Assembly (NCBI RefSeq): GCF_003347205.1 | Contig: NZ_QQBJ01000017.1 | Span: 62,001 to 126,000, forward strand | Reading direction: 5' to 3' | Length of the DNA stretch: 64,000 bases | Source: Mycolicibacterium moriokaense | GTDB taxonomy: Bacteria; Actinomycetota; Actinomycetes; Mycobacteriales; Mycobacteriaceae | Shown here: one piece after another, positions 9,288 to 18,158 of the stretch | Numbering within the stretch: position 1 is the first letter of the stretch | Layout of the letters: every line of letters begins with the position of its first letter | The notes under the pieces: model-generated | Told to the model about the DNA's origin: nothing | The model's database searches: none | The model's input: only the letters and a program-made list of their open reading frames with translations | Position numbers and translations under genes: made by a program

Positions 9288-9824
9288 ACGGAGATCACTT
9301 TGAGGGCGGGCTGCGAGCTGATCAACACCGATCGGGTGGATGGCGAGCAACTCGGCGACCTCGACGCGCTTGACGCCTACCTGGAGAGTTTCGGCTGGAC
9401 CGGCAGGCGCGACCACGACAGTGCCGAGTTGACGTCGGTGCTTCGGCTGCGCGAGCGGCTGGGCAAGATCTGGGCGGTCGCCGGCGACGAAGAGGCCGCC
9501 GTGGCGCAGGTGAACGCGTTGTTGAGCGACACCAAGGCGCAGCCGTGGCTGACCCGGCACCCGGAGATGCCCGACTGGCATCTGCACCTGGCATCGGTGC
9601 ACGACCCGCTCTGGCAGCGGATGGGCGCCGAGCTTGCGATGGCGCTGGCGGACCTGATCCGCGCGGGAGAGCTGCGCAGGCTCAAGATCTGCGCGGCGCC
9701 CGACTGCGAGGCCGTCCTGGTCGACCTGTCGCGTAACCGGTCCGGCAAGTTCTGCGACACCGGAAACTGCGGCAACCGTCAACACGTCGCGGCGTATCGG
9801 GAACGACGGACGCAGGAAACCTGA
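9261..9824 (+). CDS. CGNR zinc-finger transcriptional regulator (ABATE domain)
   Basis: The N-terminal ABATE-type helical domain (about residues 1-130) is followed by a CGNR zinc finger near the C-terminus: C-AAPD-C...C-DTGN-C-GNRQHVAAYRER. These proteins are putative DNA-binding regulators, usually of an adjacent gene. The start at 9261 is favoured over the in-frame codon 30 nt upstream because GGAGGGGAGG lies directly before it. The divergent EamA transporter is the obvious candidate target. Confidence 0.88.
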   Translation: MSQMIFSHDTEITLRAGCELINTDRVDGEQLGDLDALDAYLESFGWTGRRDHDSAELTSVLRLRERLGKIWAVAGDEEAAVAQVNALLSDTKAQPWLTRHPEMPDWHLHLASVHDPLWQRMGAELAMALADLIRAGELRRLKICAAPDCEAVLVDLSRNRSGKFCDTGNCGNRQHVAAYRERRTQET

Positions 9825-9836
9825 CACCCGCTGCCC

Positions 9837-11915
9837 TCAGGGGATGTAGAACCCGCGGATCCGGTGGTAGCGCCCGCGGCCGAGCAGCACGTTGGCGGCC
9901 TCGAGTCCGGACATCACGGCGGCTTCGATGCAGCCGGCGTTCATGCCGCAGTCGGTCCAGTCGCCCGCGAGCACCAGGTTGTCGTACCCGCTTTCGTCGG
10001 GCCGCAGCCGGTATTCGTCGCTGCCCGGCACGGACTGCACATAGCGATCGGAGGGGTCGATGTTCACGCTGACGTGTTGGGTCGACAGCGCATCTGTGCC
10101 ACGCCTGCCGTCGGACCCGCAGAGCAGATCCCATGCGAATCCGTTCTCCGCCAAGGCTTGTGGAAAGTACAGCCCGATGTTGGTGTCGATGTAGTCGGCG
10201 GCGTCGACCGCGACCGCCTGCGCATGTTTGAGCGCATAGCCCGCCCTGTCCTCATCGGAGGGCCAGGCCGCGTCGAGGCTGCCGCAGAAGTAGGCGACGG
10301 TGCCCGGGGTGTCGTCGGCGGGCCAATCCTCTGCCCAAAGGGTCTGCGGCATCGACGCCCACGTCTCGAACGGCCGGAGGTAGGCGCTGACGGTGACACC
10401 TGGCTCGGGCCATCCCAACGCCGGCTCGTCGGGCCGCAACCAGAGCTGGAAAGCCTGCGTCGCCACCGTGCTGACATGGGTTGTCATCTCCGACCATTCG
10501 GGTCGATCAGCGATCAACTCCTCGGCGACCACCGGCACCATGCCCAGCGATACCGCCAGCACGACGTGGTCGAAGTCGACGCCGCGACGCAGCTGTCGAA
10601 CCTCCACGTCGTCGTGCTCGGCCCAGTGTGTCTCCAGCGAGTGCCAGCCACCGCGGGGCACCGCCACGGGCGCCGCCAACTGGTCGGCCAACGGAGCGCT
10701 GGGGAACACGGGAAGGCCGCGCACCGTCGTGAGCGGCTCGTAGTGGTCGACGTGATCGGCGAGCCTGAACTGTCGGCCCATGGTGACGGCCTCGATGGTC
10801 TGGCGCCGCTGGTCCAGATGTAGTGCGTCGAGGCGGTGGAAGAATTCGAACCTCACGCCGCGCCTGCGTAGGGCTTGGTAGATCGGTGCGATGATCACGT
10901 CGCCCATACCCGCGGTCATCTTCCAGAAGATCGCGCCCTTGTACTCGTAGAGCACCATGCCGATGAGGAAGATCATCAATCCCGCCGCGACGGCCGGACG
11001 ATCGGGGTCGGCGTCTTCATACCCGAACACCAAGTCGTAAACGCCTCGGATCAACGGGAAGTCGAGAAGGTCGGGATGGCCGCCATGCCGAAGGATCCAT
11101 TCGCCGAAGTCCTCGTCGTTGATGGACCGGAAGCCGCGCGGATCGGTGACGAGCTTGTCAGCGAGAATCCCGCGCACGACGGAGGTGACGAGCGAGATCA
11201 ACAACCAGGACCGCTTGTGGTCTGGTCGGTGTTCGTAGTCCAGCGTGTTGCGGATCGCGTCCAGCGCGTGCTCGAGCAGCCTGACGGGTGTGCGGTTTGA
11301 TCCGCGGGCACTGGTCACCGAAACAAACGCGGCGAGCATGGCCCGTTGGACGGTTTGGACCAGGCCGGACGACGAGGGCGGAGATGCCGAGGTGCTCAGG
11401 GTCGCGCCGACGGGCGCCGTGCCCTGCTGAGTCTTGGCGAAGTCGAGAACAAGCTGCAGTGAGCGTTGGATGAATCCGACGGCGGTCATCTCGCGCCCGT
11501 CGCTGTCCGGGTCGCCGGGTCGTTTGTCGTTGCGGCTGAAGGTGCCGAGCCACGTCAGCCAGTCACTGCCCCACTGCTCCGCCAGGCCGAGATTGTCCCC
11601 GGGGATCATTGCCTGATCCCAGTCCCGGATCGGCGCTTGCGGATCCGTTGTCGCCCTGTCGAGTTCGGCATAGCATTCGCGCAGCAGCGCAAACGCGTTC
11701 TCGTAGGAGCCCAGCCAGATGTGCAGACCGTGCTCCTCGATCCGGCCGTTCGGGCCCCGGCTGGATGCGCCCTTGCCGCCGAGGCGCCAGCCGCGCTGAT
11801 AGACCGTGATCGACTCGAACCGGTCCCGCCAGCCGGGCTCGCTGAGACGCCACGCAGTAGTCAGCCCGGCCATGCCGCCGCCCAGGATGGCGACCTTGCC
11901 TCCTGGACGCCTCAC
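9837..11915 (-). CDS. Large FAD-dependent oxidoreductase (phytoene desaturase/amine oxidase-like)
   Basis: A 692-aa protein starting VRRPGGKVAILGGGMAGLTT, an N-terminal FAD-binding Rossmann motif. GWRLGGKGAS and LHIWLGSYENAF follow, and near the C-terminus LAGDWTDCGMNAGCIEAAV, the second FAD-contact motif of phytoene-desaturase/hydroxysqualene-dehydroxylase-like enzymes. It is longer than typical carotenoid desaturases (about 500 aa), with an extra middle region. The GTG at 11915 is chosen because it forms a 4-nt GTGA overlap with the upstream cyclase gene. It is last in a four-gene coupled operon divergent from a polyprenyl synthetase, so an isoprenoid substrate is plausible but inferred. 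Confidence 0.85.
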   Translation of the reverse strand: MRRPGGKVAILGGGMAGLTTAWRLSEPGWRDRFESITVYQRGWRLGGKGASSRGPNGRIEEHGLHIWLGSYENAFALLRECYAELDRATTDPQAPIRDWDQAMIPGDNLGLAEQWGSDWLTWLGTFSRNDKRPGDPDSDGREMTAVGFIQRSLQLVLDFAKTQQGTAPVGATLSTSASPPSSSGLVQTVQRAMLAAFVSVTSARGSNRTPVRLLEHALDAIRNTLDYEHRPDHKRSWLLISLVTSVVRGILADKLVTDPRGFRSINDEDFGEWILRHGGHPDLLDFPLIRGVYDLVFGYEDADPDRPAVAAGLMIFLIGMVLYEYKGAIFWKMTAGMGDVIIAPIYQALRRRGVRFEFFHRLDALHLDQRRQTIEAVTMGRQFRLADHVDHYEPLTTVRGLPVFPSAPLADQLAAPVAVPRGGWHSLETHWAEHDDVEVRQLRRGVDFDHVVLAVSLGMVPVVAEELIADRPEWSEMTTHVSTVATQAFQLWLRPDEPALGWPEPGVTVSAYLRPFETWASMPQTLWAEDWPADDTPGTVAYFCGSLDAAWPSDEDRAGYALKHAQAVAVDAADYIDTNIGLYFPQALAENGFAWDLLCGSDGRRGTDALSTQHVSVNIDPSDRYVQSVPGSDEYRLRPDESGYDNLVLAGDWTDCGMNAGCIEAAVMSGLEAANVLLGRGRYHRIRGFYIP

Positions 11916-14900
11916 CCGAGAAGGGCCCGTGCTCGCTCGAGGTCGGGCCAAGTGCTGCCGTCGGGGAAACGGCCGATCGCATCGAGCAGAGGTTGGCGCG
12001 CCTCGTCGCCGCGAAGTTCGAAATCCTGTGCGGCGATGCGTAGTTCGAATATCGTCGCGCCCTGCCTGCGCGCCAACGCCATGGCGGCGGCGAGGTCTTT
12101 GCGTCGTTCGGTGTCATCATCGTGGGTGCCCGCGCGGATCCGTAGCAGTTCGGCGTCGTAGTAGTGCATGCCGGTTTCCTCTGCGAGCGCCAGCCCGATG
12201 TCGACGCGGTCACGCGCCTCGGCCGGCCGGCCGGCAGCCATCAGCAGCCGTGCGATGAAGCCGTCGTAAGTCGTGATGAGGCATTTCACCTCGAAGGCTC
12301 GCCAGGCGTCGACAAACGAGGTGAGCGTCTCGATCTGACCCTGTAGCGCAACAGGATCAGCCTCATTTGTGGCAAGGGAGGCCAGCGCCGTCACGGCGAC
12401 CTGCTGCACAGCTCCGACCATCGCCCACGAGTCGAAGCCGTACTGATTGCCCTCGACCGCCAGTTGGCCGGCGGTCTCGAGAGCCTGGTCCAACTGACCG
12501 GCTTCGATGCGCATCAAGACTTCGAGCTGACGCGCATATGCCAGGCTGAACGCACCCTGCGGAAAGTCGAGTTCGTCGCAGCGTTGCGCGGTACGCGCGA
12601 ATTCCTGCTCCGCTGCCGCGAAGTCGCCCGTCACGTAGCGCGCCAACGCGAGATGTGTGTAGATCGATGCGGTTCCCTCGTTGGGCATGAACCACACCGA
12701 GGCCAGCTCGTGCGCGCCCTCGTCGCTGCGAGCGGCCGCCGCCGCTGCGAGTTGGTCGCGGGCCGTGTCGAATTCGCCGCGGTACCACGACAGCATTCCG
12801 AACCCGGCGTCATTGAACGGCCGGAACCATTCCCGCCTGCCCGTCAACGCCGTACGGACCGACCCGAGTAGGCGTTCCGCGCGGTCCAGGTCGGCGCGGA
12901 TCGCGTAGTAGCCGTACAGAGCGACCAGCGTTGCGAAGAACTCGTCGTCTCTCAAGTCGGCACTGGTCAGCTGAAGGCACCGTTCGAAGTCCGCGGCGGC
13001 GTTGGGACTCGATACGCCTTCGGCCGCGGACGCGAGGAACCCTCGCCGCAGCCGTAGGGCGATCTGCAACTGGTCGCGCTCCGGCCCCGCCTTCATCTGT
13101 TCGGCAGCAGACACCGCGTGCGTCAGGTACGTACGGGCTTCACCGAGTGCGCCGCGTCGCCGTGCGTCGGCCGACGCCTGCCGATAGGCCGACGCGGCCT
13201 CCGGAAAGCGCTCGGCGTGCACGTTGTGCCGTGCCACCGACGGCCAGTCGGGGTTGCCGTCGGTGGTCGAGACCAACGCGTCAGCTATGCGGCCGTGAAG
13301 CCCGCGGCGGATGGTCGGCGGTGACAGCTCGGCTGCGACCTCTCGAAGAAGCTCGTGGCGGAAACGAAAGCTGTTCTCGTCCAGCAGCTCGAGGACTCGA
13401 CCGTCGATGAGTTCGCCGACAACACGATCGAAGACGTCCTCTTCGAGGTCCAGCACGGAGAAAAGCACAGGCCGCTCGATCCGGCCACCGATCACCGCAG
13501 CCGCCTCGACGACCAACAGCGCGTCGGTGCTGGAGCGAAGCCGCGCGAACAAGGCCTCGTAGAGCGTATCGGGCACACCGGCCGTCATCGACTCGTCGGA
13601 CGGCACTTCCTTCAGCTTGGCGACGACTTCTTCGATGTACAGCGGGATTCCATCGCAGCGGCGACGTACGGCGCGGCGCGCACCGGACGTCATCTCGGGA
13701 TGCAGTGCGACGATCAGCTGGTCGGACTCGTCCTCGCTGAGCGGGGAGAGCCGGAATGTCTGTACCGCCGGACCCTCGGGCAACAACGCCGCGTCCCGGC
13801 CGGTCATGACGATCAGCAGGTGATTGCCGAGATCTTCGGTGAGCAGCGCGTCGATCAGTTCACGCGTGTCCTCGTCGAACCAGTGCATGTCCTCGACGAG
13901 GATCAGTGAAGGTCCCTCCCGCACACAGGCGATGAGATATTCACGGACTGCGGCGGCGATTCGTTCGTACAACGCACGCCCGTCCGCCCGCACCGCCTGA
14001 TAGCCCGCTTGCGGTTCGACACCGAGGACGGGGGCCAGCAGCGGAATCAACGTGTCCGGATCCAACGACCGCTCTCGGATCTCTCTTTCCAGATATCCCA
14101 GGCGATCCGACGGATCCGTTGCGCGGCCGATGCCGCACCGGCGTTCGAGCAGGCGTCGTACCGGTCTGAAACCCACGTCGCTGTGGAACGGTGACCCGAT
14201 CAACTGGAGTATGACGGCATGCGAGCGCTCGGCCAATTCAACGACCGCCCAGGCCAGCCGGCTCTTCCCGATGCCGGCCTCACCTTGGAGGGCGACCCCG
14301 GGAGTCTGCAGTCGGCCCATCGCCGCGCGGTTCCAGCTGTCCTCCAGGTAAGCCATTTCGGCCCGGCGGCCGACCAGAGGGCCCAGCGCCACCCTGCGCA
14401 TGTCACGTTCGCCGATGACGTTGAAGTACCGGACCGGCTCGTCGATACCCTTCACGGACTTGGGGATTCGGGCCTGCAGCTCGAATGTGTCGCTGATGAG
14501 GGGTTCGACAGCGCCGGACACCGCGACGGTGCCCGGGTCGGCGAGGCTGCAGACGCGCGCCGCGAGGTTGGCCGCGAAGCCGTAGACGTCGTCTTGCTCG
14601 GTGTCCAGATACACGATTCCGCGGTGGATGCCGACGCGCACGTTGATGTCGAACTCGAACTGCCTGCGGACACGGTCGCTGAGTTCTGCTACGGAGCGGA
14701 CGATGTCGAGGCCGGCTGAGGTTGCTCGGTGCACATCGTTTTCGTGGGCGTGGGGGTGGCCGAACACGGCCAGTAGCCCGTCGCCCTTCGTGAACGCGAT
14801 GTGACCGTCGTAGCCGGCGACGTTCTTGCGCACCTCGTCGCGGTAGCGACCGACAACCGTGCGATATGTCTCCGGCTCGATTCGCGTGGACAACTCGGTC

Positions 14901-15115
14901 GAATCGACGAGATCCGCGAACATGATCGTCAGTCGGCGGATCTCGCCTTTTTCGGACGGGGCGGCCAGAAGCTCTTCGGCGTCGACGTTGGTGCTGTCCA
15001 GAGCCAGTACCTGCCCGGCCAGAAACTCCGCGGCCTCACGGTCGCCGCGGTTAGTTGCTTGGACTGCACGATCGAGCAACTCGTCGATCGTGGGCCGGTG
15101 GTCGGGCTGGTTCAC
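11912..15115 (-). CDS. Class III nucleotidyl cyclase-AAA ATPase-TPR signalling protein
   Basis: A 1067-aa protein. Residues about 55-235 form a class III cyclase domain with the two metal aspartates in FADLVDST (Asp68) and KGDGLLAVF (Asp112) and the GFAANLAAR motif. Residues about 245-600 form a STAND/AAA-type ATPase with Walker A GEAGIGKSR (278-286) and Walker B LILVED (404-409). The rest is TPR-like helical repeats. The residue that normally selects the base is not a standard Lys or Asn, so substrate and even activity are uncertain. The GTG start overlaps the upstream stop by GTGA, and its own stop overlaps the FAD gene the same way. Confidence 0.9.
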   Translation of the reverse strand: MNQPDHRPTIDELLDRAVQATNRGDREAAEFLAGQVLALDSTNVDAEELLAAPSEKGEIRRLTIMFADLVDSTELSTRIEPETYRTVVGRYRDEVRKNVAGYDGHIAFTKGDGLLAVFGHPHAHENDVHRATSAGLDIVRSVAELSDRVRRQFEFDINVRVGIHRGIVYLDTEQDDVYGFAANLAARVCSLADPGTVAVSGAVEPLISDTFELQARIPKSVKGIDEPVRYFNVIGERDMRRVALGPLVGRRAEMAYLEDSWNRAAMGRLQTPGVALQGEAGIGKSRLAWAVVELAERSHAVILQLIGSPFHSDVGFRPVRRLLERRCGIGRATDPSDRLGYLEREIRERSLDPDTLIPLLAPVLGVEPQAGYQAVRADGRALYERIAAAVREYLIACVREGPSLILVEDMHWFDEDTRELIDALLTEDLGNHLLIVMTGRDAALLPEGPAVQTFRLSPLSEDESDQLIVALHPEMTSGARRAVRRRCDGIPLYIEEVVAKLKEVPSDESMTAGVPDTLYEALFARLRSSTDALLVVEAAAVIGGRIERPVLFSVLDLEEDVFDRVVGELIDGRVLELLDENSFRFRHELLREVAAELSPPTIRRGLHGRIADALVSTTDGNPDWPSVARHNVHAERFPEAASAYRQASADARRRGALGEARTYLTHAVSAAEQMKAGPERDQLQIALRLRRGFLASAAEGVSSPNAAADFERCLQLTSADLRDDEFFATLVALYGYYAIRADLDRAERLLGSVRTALTGRREWFRPFNDAGFGMLSWYRGEFDTARDQLAAAAAARSDEGAHELASVWFMPNEGTASIYTHLALARYVTGDFAAAEQEFARTAQRCDELDFPQGAFSLAYARQLEVLMRIEAGQLDQALETAGQLAVEGNQYGFDSWAMVGAVQQVAVTALASLATNEADPVALQGQIETLTSFVDAWRAFEVKCLITTYDGFIARLLMAAGRPAEARDRVDIGLALAEETGMHYYDAELLRIRAGTHDDDTERRKDLAAAMALARRQGATIFELRIAAQDFELRGDEARQPLLDAIGRFPDGSTWPDLERARALLG

Positions 15116-15666
15116 AGGTCAATCGTGACATCCATTGTGATCTTGTCTGCGTCGTCGGCGTCCTCTGTTACCGGTGTCACCACGGCCGAGGCCACATAGG
15201 AGCCGCTCTGAAGATTGGTTCGGTCGACGACAACGTGAAACTTCTCGCTACCTGCGGCGAGGAGGCCCGTCGGGCACTGAGTCTTGTCTTCGCCTGATAC
15301 GGATTCGAAGCTGACCCGGTTCGGGTCGATCTTGTCGCCGAAGCCGCGCGACAGCGGAGACGTCAACGTCACCTGCACCTGACAACCGGTGTGCGTGATG
15401 GGATAGGCACTCGACCGAACCAAACTGGGGGCGACCGTGAACGCCGGTCCGGCCGCGGCGGTCTCGGCGACCACGAACGCGTCGGAAAGGTTGCCGTCGA
15501 CAACCTCGAGCACCGACTGCGCGTAGTCGTCGAAGCCGTAAGCGCCCGCGCGCGTCTTGCGCAGTGCCTCCTCTGCGATCGCCCCGTTGCGCTCGATCAT
15601 GTTGAGCCAGATCTTGGCGAGGTAATCGGCGAGGATTGCGGGTTTGGTCGTCATGGGCTCAGTCAT
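15112..15666 (-). CDS. Protein of unknown function: amphipathic helical N-terminus plus beta-sandwich-like domain
   Basis: A 184-aa product starting MTEPMTTKPAILADYLAKIW. I do not recognise the family. Residues about 8-60 look like amphipathic helices, ending KTRAGAYGFDDYAQSV, vaguely reminiscent of phasins. Residues about 75-184 look like an Ig-type beta-sandwich, ending SGSYVASAVVTP...ITMDVTIDL. There is no signal peptide, so it is probably cytoplasmic. The ATG at 15666 overlaps the upstream stop by ATGA. It shares this helix-then-sandwich layout with the 239-aa protein encoded across the divergent promoter (17439-18158). Confidence 0.75.
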   Translation of the reverse strand: MTEPMTTKPAILADYLAKIWLNMIERNGAIAEEALRKTRAGAYGFDDYAQSVLEVVDGNLSDAFVVAETAAAGPAFTVAPSLVRSSAYPITHTGCQVQVTLTSPLSRGFGDKIDPNRVSFESVSGEDKTQCPTGLLAAGSEKFHVVVDRTNLQSGSYVASAVVTPVTEDADDADKITMDVTIDL

Positions 15667-17345
15667 GTCGAATCGCCGCCTCTCGCTCGGTCGGCCGATG
15701 ATTGGGATGACGCAGGCCCGACAGCGTTCTTCATCATCCTCTCGAGAAGCCGGAATGGTTCGCTCGCCAGTTTGCCGCCCAATTTCTGGGTGCGTTCCGC
15801 CATGTCGGCCACGGAAAGCTGACCCGTGAGCCACTTGTCGGCGACGGCGGCAGTCTCCGAGGTCGCGATCTTGACGTAGTCCACCACCGCGTTGGTCGCT
15901 TCGCGCACGAATAGCTGCGAGACCGGTTGAATCTCCTCTCGCCCAACCGGTCCGGTCGCCAGCGCGTTGCGGTTGGGCGTCGGTATCAGCGCGCTCCTGT
16001 CCGCCGACGGCGTCCATGCGATGAGGGGGTCGCCGGCCGTGTCGGCCGGGGTGCCGAACATCATCATCTGGCCGATCGAGAGCCAGCCCATCGCATGTGC
16101 GAAGACGGCGACCGCAGTCGGGCTCAACCCGTCGATCGCGACCATCTTGCTGGTGAGGACACGTACCCCGTTACCGTCGTCGCTCGGGCCTACCAAGATG
16201 TATCCGCTGTCGACCTTGACCTGGTTGCTGTCATCGCTGCCGCGGTCGGCCGCGAAGTCGTAGTTGATGACGAAGGTGTCGTCGCTGCGGTCTTCCTTCA
16301 CGTACTTCAGATTCGTCTTGATCCGGTAGATGTCGGGATGAGTGCTGACCTCCTCCAGAATCTGGCTGGAGCGACCGTCTGTCGCGAGTGGCTTCGGCGT
16401 CATCTTGGCGAAGAACTTGTTGGCGTTGTCCCAGTTCTGTGGGTCGATCTTGGAGAGAACCTGACCGATCTCGTACGGCGTTCGCGTGAATTCCGTTGTC
16501 AGCAGGACGCATAGGTCCTCGCCGATCTGTATCACGTCACTGGTGAGTTTCTCCTGATCGGTGACACTTCGACTTGTGCCGTCCTCTTCAACCAAATGCG
16601 TCACCGGGGCGCCGAGGCTTTCGCCACGAGCCTTGAGCGGAACGGCTGCCACGAACGCAGCCTCGGGGCCGGACCCGTCGGCCCTGGTGTTGGCCAGGTG
16701 CGCCATCAATTCGCCCCAGCCGTCCGCCCCGCGAGTGGTCAGCAATTCCAGTGGTTGTAGAGGTGTCTCAGGCGCAGCGCCGTCGTCGTTCGCGTCCGCC
16801 CCGGGCTGGGCATCGGCGGCCCCTTCGGGCTGGTCGGCCCCGGACCCACTACCTGACTCGTCGCTCCGTATGTCGGCGGATTGCTCGGCGAACAGCGTTG
16901 GCGGGGCCACGGTCGTGAACAGTGTCGTGAACGCTTCTATGTCGATGCTTTCCAACACGGGAACGGAGGTGGACAGGGTCCTGCTCAACGCGTCGAGGGC
17001 GCCGATGCCCAGGCCGACATAGGCGAGTCGCTGGGCGACCTGGGGCGTGATTGCGTCCTGCCCCTCCCGCTCGATGTCGTCTCGAAGTTGTCTGGTGATG
17101 TCGTTCGCAGCTGGAAACCGGACCGCCGCCTCGGCTGCGGCTACGTCTTTTCCTTCGCTTTGCGCCGTCTCTCGCGCCCTCGCCGACACGAACTCCTGAA
17201 GTTTGGCGAACCATCCGCGTTGGCCCGGCCCCGTTGAACCAGGAAGCATTCTCTCCACCGCGGCGCGCAACTCCGGGTCTGTGGTTTCAATGGCCACTTG
17301 ATCCAAAACCCCGTATGCGGCCAACAAAGAATGCAGGACAGGCAT
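15663..17345 (-). CDS. Protein of unknown function (560 aa), first gene of the accessory operon
   Basis: No family recognised. The protein starts MPVLHSLLAAYGVLDQVAIE behind an excellent AGGAGGAG site. The N-terminal third is mostly helical. An acidic low-complexity linker follows (about residues 163-200, rich in Asp, Gly, Ala and Pro), then a mixed domain containing GWGELMAHLANT and TFVINYDFAADRGSD, and helices near the C-terminus (WLTGQLSVADMAERTQKLG). There is no signal peptide or clear membrane segment. It is coupled by ATGA to the 184-aa gene and drives the four-gene unit ending in the FAD enzyme. Confidence 0.78.
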   Translation of the reverse strand: MPVLHSLLAAYGVLDQVAIETTDPELRAAVERMLPGSTGPGQRGWFAKLQEFVSARARETAQSEGKDVAAAEAAVRFPAANDITRQLRDDIEREGQDAITPQVAQRLAYVGLGIGALDALSRTLSTSVPVLESIDIEAFTTLFTTVAPPTLFAEQSADIRSDESGSGSGADQPEGAADAQPGADANDDGAAPETPLQPLELLTTRGADGWGELMAHLANTRADGSGPEAAFVAAVPLKARGESLGAPVTHLVEEDGTSRSVTDQEKLTSDVIQIGEDLCVLLTTEFTRTPYEIGQVLSKIDPQNWDNANKFFAKMTPKPLATDGRSSQILEEVSTHPDIYRIKTNLKYVKEDRSDDTFVINYDFAADRGSDDSNQVKVDSGYILVGPSDDGNGVRVLTSKMVAIDGLSPTAVAVFAHAMGWLSIGQMMMFGTPADTAGDPLIAWTPSADRSALIPTPNRNALATGPVGREEIQPVSQLFVREATNAVVDYVKIATSETAAVADKWLTGQLSVADMAERTQKLGGKLASEPFRLLERMMKNAVGPASSQSSADRARGGDST

Positions 17346-17373
17346 TTGCTCCTCCTACGTTTTTGGCGCGCTT

Positions 17374-17379
17374 AGCATA
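17374..17379 (-). promoter_or_regulatory. Candidate -10 element for the minus-strand accessory operon
   Basis: On the minus strand 17379-17374 reads TATGCT, 28 nt before the ATG of the 560-aa gene. No convincing -35 is seen. The 93-nt divergent gap (17346-17438) must hold promoters for both operons. Confidence 0.35.
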
Positions 17380-17438
17380 CCGTGAAGCAACGTAAATACG
17401 CGCTGTATCAGCGGAGACGGAAACATGGGTGGTGCGCA

Positions 17439-18158
17439 ATGGGTGACAACGGCGGCACGTCCGACCTGCCGTGGGCGTCGGTCTTCGACCCGGCCGCAAA
17501 CGCACGCGCGCTGAGCGCAATTCAAGCCGAGGGGTTCCGCGCAGCCAGCAAACTTGTGGATCGCTTTGTTGGCCAAACCAAGACCAACGGCAACGTTCAC
17601 CGCGCAAACGGTGAACGTTCGAACTCAGACGGGATGGGCTCCGTCGGTTCCGCGGCGAACGGAAAAGCCGAGAGCGATTCCTCAAATCTGGATCTTGAAC
17701 AATTGATGAAGACGTGGTGGTTGATCGCAGGCCAGTTTCTCGTCGGTTCCGCGCGTATGGCCGTAGCGCCTTTCACCGGTTCTGTTTCCGACAGTGGCCC
17801 CGCTGCCCTGGATCTCGGCAATTCCCGCGGAGAAGGGTCTCTGGAACTGCACGCCGAACCGGCGGGACGCGCCACAGCCGAGGTGTGGCTGCACAACAGG
17901 GGAGCCGACGATCTCGGTGAGGTCGTGCTGCGGTGCAGCGATCTGCTGGCCCACGACGGCGGGGTCGTCCCCTCGGCGGCGGTTCGGTTCGAACCCGCCG
18001 TGGTGCCGATGCCGAGCCGGTCGAGTCGCGGGGTCGCGGTCAACATCGCGCTGACCCCCCAGGTGCGGCCGGGGGTCTACCGCGGCACGGTGCTGGCGGG
18101 CGGCAACCCCGATCTGTGGCTGTCGATGGTTCTCACCGTCCGCATGCCGGGCTCATGA
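17439..18158 (+). CDS. Protein of unknown function with helical N-terminus and Ig-like C-terminal domain
   Basis: A 239-aa product starting MGDNGGTSDLPWASVFDPAA. Residues about 10-50 and 85-110 (EQLMKTWWLIAGQFLVGSAR) look like amphipathic helices separated by an Asn/Ser/Gly linker. Residues about 125-239 resemble an Ig-type beta-sandwich: AEVWLHNRGADDLGEVVLRC, then TPQVRPGVYRGTVLAGGNPD and a final LSMVLTVRM strand. No secretion signal is evident. It overlaps the polyprenyl synthetase gene by ATGA, so the two are translationally coupled. An upstream in-frame start exists at 17382 but gives an unconvincing Arg/Lys-rich N-terminus. Confidence 0.72.
   Translation: MGDNGGTSDLPWASVFDPAANARALSAIQAEGFRAASKLVDRFVGQTKTNGNVHRANGERSNSDGMGSVGSAANGKAESDSSNLDLEQLMKTWWLIAGQFLVGSARMAVAPFTGSVSDSGPAALDLGNSRGEGSLELHAEPAGRATAEVWLHNRGADDLGEVVLRCSDLLAHDGGVVPSAAVRFEPAVVPMPSRSSRGVAVNIALTPQVRPGVYRGTVLAGGNPDLWLSMVLTVRMPGS

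Noticed and set aside
17980-18010. GGTTCGAACC, resembling a tRNA T-arm
   Set aside because: It is inside the coding sequence of the Ig-like protein, and no acceptor, D or anticodon arms can be formed around it.
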